NCBI GenBank assembly: GCA_009778015.1 | Contig: WRKS01000010.1 | Location: 1 to 10,446, forward strand | Length of the DNA stretch: 10,446 nucleotides | From: Candidatus Saccharimonadota bacterium | Lineage (GTDB): Bacteria > Patescibacteriota > Saccharimonadia > Saccharimonadales > Saccharimonadaceae | Direction of reading: 5' to 3' | In this document: positions 6,049 to 10,446 of the stretch, piece by piece | How the letters are laid out: each line of letters begins with the position of its first letter | How positions within the stretch are numbered: the stretch's first letter is position 1 | Notes under the pieces: model-generated | Seen by the model: only the letters and a program-made list of their open reading frames with translations | Databases searched by the model: none | What the model was told of the DNA's origin: nothing | Translations under genes and position numbers: made by a program

Positions 6049-6076
6049 ATTATAGCAAAAAATACGCATCTGTCAA
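6049..6076 (-). promoter_or_regulatory. Strong galU promoter overlapping the previous stop codon
   Basis: On the minus strand, consensus TTGACA (6071-6076), a 16-nt spacer ending TTGC, and consensus TATAAT (6049-6054) with extended TGC. The -35 contains the TGA stop of the glycosyltransferase (6073-6075). The predicted start is near 6042, giving a leader of about 22 nt with SD AGGGAG. This is the best promoter match in the window, so galU can be expressed independently of the upstream operon. Confidence 0.85.
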
Positions 6077-7374
6077 GATATAGCGTGCCACAGCTTGGCA
6101 TGCTCTGTTAGCATCTTCTCTAGGCTAAACTCTGTTTGCACTCTTTTGATGCAGTCCTCGGCTTTGATTTCGCCCACCCGCGCCATCGCCGCGACAATCT
6201 CCTCCACCGTATCGGCAAAAAATCCGCTGGTCCCATCTCCGATAATCTCTGGCAGCGCCCCATTACGACTGGCAATCACCGGCGTGCCCACGCTAAGCGC
6301 CTCAATCGCCGTCATACCAAACGGCTCCTCAAAAACCGAGGGCATGACCAGCGCCTCCGCCTCCGCCATCAGCCGCTTCAACTCCTCGCCCCGCTTGAAC
6401 CCAATATATTCCACTAGCCCGCCGGCCGCCTCGCCCAAATGCGGCGCAACCTCTCGCTCAAAGTAATCGTCCTCATACCGCTTGCCAGCAATCTTAAGTT
6501 GCACGCCCGCTTTCTGCGCCGCCGCAATCGCCAAATGCACCCCCTTCGGCTCAATTATCCGCCCCACATACAAGAAATATGGTGCTTCCCGCAAACTGGT
6601 CTGGAGGTGAGCTTCGGAGGGCGGCGAGGGGTGGCTCCGTGGGGACCCCGCCGCCGGGTCCGCCGCAGGCGGAGAGGTGGATGGGGAGGGACGGAGACAG
6701 GACCCCGAGCGAACCCCATGATATATATTAGCCACAAAATTCATCCCTTCGGGCGCCGTTTCTCGCTGCGCCATTGACATACTCACAAAATTATGGTGTT
6801 TGTAGCGCGGAAAAACACTCTTATACTTAATCAAAAAATTATACGGATCATGATGCGTAAAGACCACCGGCTTGTTACATAAATCGGCAAAAATCAAGGC
6901 CTGGTCCTCTTCGTTGGTATAGACATGCACCAAATCAAACTCGCCCAAGTTAGCGCGGCGGAAGGCCTCGGCAATCACCTCGCCCTGCAACTGCCGACTC
7001 ATTGCCACAAACAGCGACGGATGCTTTTTGAGCAATTCCAAATAACCATACCCTCGTCCCTTAAGTTCCGCCTCAAAACCCGCGCTATCCGCCAATACGG
7101 TTTTTGCCTTGCACTGGACCGGCAACGGCGTGAATAAGGTCAACTCAACCGGCGCGTCCGGCGCCACCGCCTCCCAGTCCGCATCAGCGAATTCCCGCGC
7201 CAACTCGCCGGGCGAAAATATCACTTTCTCACGCAACACATCCCCCATAAAGATATGGGGAACCACAAAGGCCACTCTCAAAGGCGAATCCACCGCCCTA
7301 GTAGGCGGTTTTACCACCCTTACGGGCGCCTTAATCATTCGTTTCGCGGTCTCGGGGTTCGTCTTTTTCGTCAT
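6073..7374 (-). CDS. GT4-family glycosyltransferase with a GC-rich insert
   Basis: 433 aa, GT-B fold. The N-terminal Rossmann domain starts around LRVAFVVPHIF (32-42), with DLVHVYTNEEDQ (147-158) and VVFTHHDPYNF (170-180). The C-terminal domain starts at YFLYVGRIIEPKG (266-278) and carries the EX7E motif E350...E358 in FEEPFGMTAIEAL, then GTPVIASRNGALPEII, the donor-site region of retaining GT4 enzymes. It probably transfers a sugar from a nucleotide donor to an envelope acceptor; donor and acceptor cannot be read from the sequence, though galU next door suggests UDP-glucose. Between the domains, residues about 222-263 form a Pro/Ser-rich stretch longer than the usual linker, encoded by GC-rich palindromic DNA. 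The ATG at 7372-7374 lies inside the upstream microprotein gene and has no SD; ATG 7336-7338 is an alternative, since the fold starts only near residue 32. Confidence 0.9.
   Translation of the reverse strand: MTKKTNPETAKRMIKAPVRVVKPPTRAVDSPLRVAFVVPHIFMGDVLREKVIFSPGELAREFADADWEAVAPDAPVELTLFTPLPVQCKAKTVLADSAGFEAELKGRGYGYLELLKKHPSLFVAMSRQLQGEVIAEAFRRANLGEFDLVHVYTNEEDQALIFADLCNKPVVFTHHDPYNFLIKYKSVFPRYKHHNFVSMSMAQRETAPEGMNFVANIYHGVRSGSCLRPSPSTSPPAADPAAGSPRSHPSPPSEAHLQTSLREAPYFLYVGRIIEPKGVHLAIAAAQKAGVQLKIAGKRYEDDYFEREVAPHLGEAAGGLVEYIGFKRGEELKRLMAEAEALVMPSVFEEPFGMTAIEALSVGTPVIASRNGALPEIIGDGTSGFFADTVEEIVAAMARVGEIKAEDCIKRVQTEFSLEKMLTEHAKLWHAIS
6599..6711. repeat. GC-rich palindromic insert inside the glycosyltransferase gene
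   Basis: About 110 bp, purine-rich on the plus strand, unlike the surrounding coding DNA. Concentric dyads are visible: CTCCGT (6635-6640)/ACGGAG (6691-6696) encloses TCCGCC (6659-6664)/GGCGGA (6668-6673). GGACCC (6643-6648)/GGGTCC (6656-6661) is an alternative overlapping hairpin. The frame stays open and encodes a Pro/Ser/Ala linker. Boundaries are approximate. It recalls palindromic elements that insert in frame, such as Rickettsia RPEs, but no relation to them is shown. Confidence 0.55.
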
Positions 7375-7510
7375 CTAGAAAACTGAGGTCCAGATCGCCG
7401 TTCATATCTAAGTCCTCGCCATAATAACCATCCGCGCCGCCCATCATCGCTGGCGCCGCCTCACCCGCATCCACTACACCGTCCGCATTCTTATCCTTTA
7501 CCTCGTCCAT
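7331..7510 (-). CDS. 59-aa acidic EF-hand-like microprotein
   Basis: An ATG at 7508-7510 with AGGAG 7 nt upstream opens a 59-codon frame ending in TAA (7331-7333). Residues 6-17, DKNADGVVDAGE, fit the 12-residue EF-hand/dockerin calcium loop: D1, N3, D5, G6, hydrophobic 8, D9, E12. Residues 35-46, DMNGDLDLSFLD, are a second, looser loop (D1, N3, D5, D7, S9, D12, no Gly at 6). Charge is strongly negative, and there is no signal peptide or membrane segment. The helices that normally flank EF loops are short or absent, so calcium binding is an inference. It begins 17 nt after the FtsB-like stop and its last 44 nt overlap the glycosyltransferase start in another frame, suggesting translational coupling. 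An out-of-frame shadow is unlikely given the SD and motif. Confidence 0.75.
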   Translation of the reverse strand: MDEVKDKNADGVVDAGEAAPAMMGGADGYYGEDLDMNGDLDLSFLDDEKDEPRDRETND

Positions 7511-7527
7511 ATCTTATCTCCTCTTTT

Positions 7528-7953
7528 TTATAGTGTATCACGCCGAAAGAAGAAATCAAGCCAAGCCTGCCAGTTGGCCGCCAAACTCGTATTTTCGCTT
7601 TCGCGCACTTCGTCGGCTGGCGCCGCTACCACCGTCTCTACTCGCTCCGGGATAATCAGCATCGTCTCGTCGGGCAGTTTGCGCCCCTGACGCTTTAAGA
7701 CCAGCTCGCGATATTCGTCGGTCGCGAAAAACAACCCGTCCGCCTCTAGCTGCGCCCGTGAAATCTCCAACTCCAACTGCTCCAAACGCAATTCCTCCAT
7801 CCGTTTCTCTAGCTCCTGAGCCTTGGCAAAATTAGATAGCGCGCTCGCCACAAGCCCCAAAAAGACCGCCGCAAACGCCGCCATGCCGATGTAAAACACC
7901 CCGCGACTCCGCCCGACTTGCTTCCAAAAGTAAGCCCATTTCTTTTGCCACAT
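7528..7953 (-). CDS. DivIC/FtsB-like septum formation protein
   Basis: 141 aa. A short basic cytosolic N-terminus leads to one membrane helix (about 20-41), then a charged heptad-like coiled coil (about 43-75, rich in E, L, R and Q). Next is EYRELVLKRQGRKLPDETMLIIPE (split here at residues 80-89 and 90-103), which fits the DivIC/FtsB ending pattern of 'E..AR..L....PGE..Y.VP'. Such proteins join FtsL and FtsQ/DivIB in the division complex, with the coiled coil outside the membrane. The tail (about 108-141) is acidic and unfamiliar. It begins 2 nt after the DUF5305-like stop with only a weak AAGAAG as SD, consistent with translational coupling. The family is short and low in complexity, so another single-pass coiled-coil protein remains possible. 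Confidence 0.75.
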   Translation of the reverse strand: MWQKKWAYFWKQVGRSRGVFYIGMAAFAAVFLGLVASALSNFAKAQELEKRMEELRLEQLELEISRAQLEADGLFFATDEYRELVLKRQGRKLPDETMLIIPERVETVVAAPADEVRESENTSLAANWQAWLDFFFRRDTL

Positions 7954-7955
7954 GG

Positions 7956-9170
7956 TTACTTCTTTACAGCCTTCTTACTATCTTTTTTCGCACCAATGCG
8001 TAGCTTGTGTTTTGCCTTCTTCTCAGGCAAAAGCAAGGCCTCTTCCATTTCATCCAGCGCCTTGCCGCCGCCTGCATCGCGATAGTTCGGGTTCTTAACC
8101 ACATAATAATATATCTTATCATCCCGCGCGATGTAAAATATCGCGGCCTTTGGCGTCTCAAAGTAAACCACCGGATCACTGATACTAACCGCCAAATTCA
8201 GCAGCTCCTTGAATGATTCCACCGCGATTCGTTCTGCATAATTATCCAAATCCGGCGGCGTCACCGTTTTGATAATCGCATCCTCGTAATCGCCTAAATA
8301 ACCGTCCACCTCCGCCCGGTAAGGCGACTTTTTGTTTAGCAGCTTCTTGATTATCCAAATCGCCACGCCCAAGCTGCCGACCAGCAGCCCGCCAAAAATA
8401 GCCAACACCAGCACCTGCCCAAACGACCTGACCGGCGAGTAGAAATCCCGACTCCTTACCTCCTCGCCCGAAAGCGTCAACTTAAAGTTGTCGTCCGTCA
8501 TCGGCACCGTCACGCTGCGTGTCATCAAACTCCTTAGCTGCCCCATATTATTCGCCGACATCTGGAAGCTGACCGTCGCCGTGGCGTTGATCGGATACGC
8601 CGTGTAAGACTCGGTTGTCTTGACCACAAAATCCAAGTAAGGCCGCAAATATAATTCGTAAGTTTGCCCACGGCTAAAAATATCGCCGTTAATGGTCGCC
8701 GGCGTTGACGACCCGGAACCGTCCGGGCAGACCTCTGGGTTAGTCATCTTGCTGTTGTCGCGGCAAAACGGAAACGTCCGGTTCAGAATCACCGGGTTAT
8801 TATCCGCCCCCGCCACACCGCGGTTTTGCGTCGCCACAATCGTAATCGTCGCAGAGTCTAAGAAATTAATTTGCGCCGGGCTGGACAAGGTCGCCATATA
8901 ATCTACCACGAGCTCAATTCTGTCCAAAAGGGCAAGCGGTATATTATCACTAGTTGAGTTAAGATAGGGCCGCCCGAACGGCGTCTCGTCGGTCAGATGA
9001 GCCTTAAACGAAATCCTCTGCGACTCCTCTAGGGTAATAAATTCTGGCGGCGCCGCGGCGCCCAGCGTGTTCATATACAGCACCACCGCGGACAACACCA
9101 CGGCCGCAACCGATAGCGCTAAACCTCCAATCAGCAGCGACTTCTTCTCTTTTTTCGTTAGCCGTATCAT
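7956..9170 (-). CDS. DUF5305-like two-TM membrane protein
   Basis: 404 aa. Membrane helix at about 11-33, an extracellular beta-rich domain (about 45-245) with two cysteines (136, 148) close enough to form a disulfide, a second helix at about 252-277, and a cytosolic tail. The tail (about 284-357) contains YEDAIIKTVTPPD, then VESFKELLNLAVSISDPVVY, IFYIARDDKIYYYVV. This matches my memory of the DUF5305 signature, in which a short strand-helix unit (ES..EL...A......PV) is followed by Y-V-...Y.Y. DUF5305 proteins have no known function and are often encoded beside SipW-type signal peptidases in archaea and Gram-positives, as here. A Lys-rich C-terminus follows. The ATG at 9168-9170 lacks an SD but has a TATAAT 10 nt upstream, so part of its expression may come from a near-leaderless internal start. 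Confidence 0.8.
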   Translation of the reverse strand: MIRLTKKEKKSLLIGGLALSVAAVVLSAVVLYMNTLGAAAPPEFITLEESQRISFKAHLTDETPFGRPYLNSTSDNIPLALLDRIELVVDYMATLSSPAQINFLDSATITIVATQNRGVAGADNNPVILNRTFPFCRDNSKMTNPEVCPDGSGSSTPATINGDIFSRGQTYELYLRPYLDFVVKTTESYTAYPINATATVSFQMSANNMGQLRSLMTRSVTVPMTDDNFKLTLSGEEVRSRDFYSPVRSFGQVLVLAIFGGLLVGSLGVAIWIIKKLLNKKSPYRAEVDGYLGDYEDAIIKTVTPPDLDNYAERIAVESFKELLNLAVSISDPVVYFETPKAAIFYIARDDKIYYYVVKNPNYRDAGGGKALDEMEEALLLPEKKAKHKLRIGAKKDSKKAVKK

Positions 9171-9180
9171 GTCTTATCTT

Positions 9181-9186
9181 ATTATA
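9181..9186 (-). promoter_or_regulatory. Candidate internal -10 box before the DUF5305-like gene
   Basis: TATAAT on the minus strand, 10 nt before the ATG, in the short gap after the signal peptidase stop. No good -35 is seen at 16-18 nt. A start here would leave 3-4 nt of leader, matching the absence of an SD. Chance occurrence is possible. Confidence 0.3.
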
Positions 9187-9188
9187 AC

Positions 9189-10340
9189 CTATTCGCGCAA
9201 ATCCTGAAAGAGCAACGACGGAAACCCCAGCCAAGGCGTGGTCGCCGCCACCTTACCCACAATCTGCTCATCATAAACCGGCCAATCATCCGGCAACGCG
9301 TTCTCGTCGCCCTGAAAAATAAAATAGCGCCCGCGCGCCGTATCCTCGTGAATCTCTATAATCCTATGCACAATGCTAATCCTGCCCTTGGTGTATTGCA
9401 CGATATCGCCGACTTGCAAATCGTCTGGGTCAGTCCTAACTACATAAATCAGAGCGCCGCGCTTGAATTCCCGCGCCATGGAGTTACTCGCCACCGCCAT
9501 CGGTATCAACGGAAACAACCCCAAACCAAACGCCAAACACAACGCCAAGAACACCCCCGGTATAACTGTCCACATCCAGCGCCGCCGCTCCTTAAACGCC
9601 ACATTAATCCCGTCTTGCCGCTTCGCCATCCACTCAATTGAGTCATAGACAATAAACATCACAAAGACCACGCAATAGGTGATAATCGCGTCCAAAATCC
9701 GCGTAATGTTCGGCAGCACCGGCACAAAATAAATCATCGCATTATAAGTTATCATAAAAATCAAGTTGCTGACCAACCCGCCATGCATCGCCGAGTAAGT
9801 CAGCCAAATATTAATCGCCGCCACCGGCAGCAAGGTCACAAAGAACCAATCCACTTGCTGGTGCAAATCAAACCCCAGCACGCTGCGCAAACTATCCAGC
9901 GAGGCAAAAGTAAACACTAGCGCCACGCCCGCCAAGACCCAATACTTGCGCTTGTCTTGCACACGTCTCATAATAAAACTACGCAGTATTTCTTGCAAAA
10001 TAATTACCGCAATATAAGCCCAAAAGTTCCGAAGAATCCCCATCGGCGTCAGATTCATCACATTCGCGCCAAAACCCGTAAACAGCCCAAACACAAAGTT
10101 CGCGGCCAGGTAGAGCATCAATCCCAGAGCCACCACCATCAGCAGCGAACGCTGCCCCGCGTAGATTTTGAGGTCTTTACCAAAAGACAAGAACGCCAGC
10201 ACGAGTAATATAATATAAGCAATTGGCCGAATCAAAACAAAATAGGTCTCATACAACGACGCCGGTAACACCAGCAGCAACGCTTGCACCAGCAGCATGC
10301 TGCCTAAAATAATCATCGTCGCTGTCTTGCGCCACATCAT
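9189..10340 (-). CDS. SipW-like (Ser/His) signal peptidase I with polytopic N-terminus
   Basis: 383 aa from ATG 10338-10340. The first about 285 residues hold roughly eight or nine membrane helices. The last is at about 258-284, directly before the catalytic box ASNSM (284-288; nucleophile S287). RGALIYV and VGDIVQYT follow, then SIVHRIIEI with H325 where E. coli-type enzymes have Lys, and QGDEN (343-347) with D345. Ser/His enzymes are the archaeal/ER and Gram-positive SipW type. They cut signal peptides on the outer membrane face, and SipW matures TasA-like fibre proteins. Typical SipW proteins are about 190 aa with two helices, so the large membrane domain is unusual. I chose this ATG because it overlaps the upstream stop (ATGA); an in-frame GTG at 10350-10352 is the alternative. 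The DUF5305-like gene follows after 18 nt. Confidence 0.85.
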   Translation of the reverse strand: MMWRKTATMIILGSMLLVQALLLVLPASLYETYFVLIRPIAYIILLVLAFLSFGKDLKIYAGQRSLLMVVALGLMLYLAANFVFGLFTGFGANVMNLTPMGILRNFWAYIAVIILQEILRSFIMRRVQDKRKYWVLAGVALVFTFASLDSLRSVLGFDLHQQVDWFFVTLLPVAAINIWLTYSAMHGGLVSNLIFMITYNAMIYFVPVLPNITRILDAIITYCVVFVMFIVYDSIEWMAKRQDGINVAFKERRRWMWTVIPGVFLALCLAFGLGLFPLIPMAVASNSMAREFKRGALIYVVRTDPDDLQVGDIVQYTKGRISIVHRIIEIHEDTARGRYFIFQGDENALPDDWPVYDEQIVGKVAATTPWLGFPSLLFQDLRE

Positions 10341-10446
10341 GACAACGAACACTCCGCTGAGTTGCGCGCCAGATATTTGATATAAATACTCGTGCTAAAC
10401 GGCCCGTTCGGCGTGTCGTAAGTGACAACCACAATCGCCGAACCTT
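10337..10446 (-). CDS. C-terminal end of an unknown protein (partial)
   Basis: The last 36 codons of a gene entering from the right edge, ending in TGA (10337-10339), which overlaps the next ATG by 4 nt (ATGA). The visible tail begins GSAIVVVTYDTPNGPFSTSI and ends YIKYLARNSAECSLS. Alternating hydrophobic residues suggest the last strands of a beta-rich, perhaps extracellular, domain. The overlap points to operon membership and translational coupling with the signal peptidase, so it might be a substrate, but the fragment is too short to name. Confidence 0.6.
   Translation of the reverse strand, partial: GSAIVVVTYDTPNGPFSTSIYIKYLARNSAECSLS

Noticed and set aside
6555..6777. Open frames on both strands across the GC-rich insert
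   Set aside because: They are products of the high-GC palindromic DNA; the glycosyltransferase frame continues with recognisable motifs on both sides.
10341..10352. GTG start for the signal peptidase
   Set aside because: It has no SD at useful distance; the ATG four codons later overlaps the upstream stop as ATGA, a common coupling arrangement. It remains possible.
10249..10434. 61-codon minus-strand frame near the right edge
   Set aside because: It is an out-of-frame shadow of the signal peptidase start and of the preceding gene's tail, with Arg-rich, non-protein-like sequence.

Overview
The window looks like chromosomal DNA from a small-genome bacterium of the Candidate Phyla Radiation (Patescibacteria), most likely Ca. 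Saccharibacteria (TM7) or a close relative. This rests on gene content: a membrane-anchored ClpC-like ATPase, a polytopic SipW-like signal peptidase beside a DUF5305 protein, and a minimal DivIC/FtsB-like protein. TGA is used as a true stop (ends of the Clp, glycosyltransferase and right-edge genes), which argues against the UGA-recoding Gracilibacteria/SR1. No marker gene proves the lineage. There is no CRISPR array, rRNA, insertion sequence or phage module.

Almost everything is on the minus strand, so gene order reads from right to left. Right block (10446-6073): the tail of an unknown protein, then in close succession a SipW-type (Ser/His) signal peptidase with a multi-pass membrane N-terminus, a DUF5305-like two-TM protein, a DivIC/FtsB-like coiled-coil protein, a 59-aa EF-hand-like microprotein, and a GT4 glycosyltransferase whose 5' end overlaps the microprotein. 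galU follows from its own strong promoter, whose -35 box covers the glycosyltransferase stop codon. UDP-glucose from GalU could feed the glycosyltransferase. The block as a whole suggests export and maturation of surface proteins, envelope sugars and division.

Middle block (5080-3226): two single-gene units. The first is a secreted, all-beta, probably highly expressed surface protein with a strong promoter, good SD and intrinsic terminator. The second is a membrane-anchored, DUF916/WxL-interacting-protein-like beta-sandwich protein. They may be a surface protein and its wall or membrane adaptor.

Left block (3204-1): a plus-strand tRNA-Cys(GCA) sits behind a leader with three stacked hairpins. 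It keeps the known CysRS recognition features but has lost the near-universal U8, A14, G18 and U55. To its left is an 812-aa membrane-anchored ClpC/ClpB-like double AAA+ protein, probably leaderless, whose two substrate-gripping pore loops appear degenerate. At the left edge a more AT-rich partial gene encodes an orphan PD-(D/E)XK-like domain resembling CdiA C-terminal toxin nucleases.

The least ordinary items are the tRNA-Cys with its structured leader, the pore-loop-degenerate Clp protein, the EF-hand microprotein overlapping the glycosyltransferase, the GC-rich palindromic in-frame insert in that glycosyltransferase, and the polytopic signal peptidase/DUF5305 operon.
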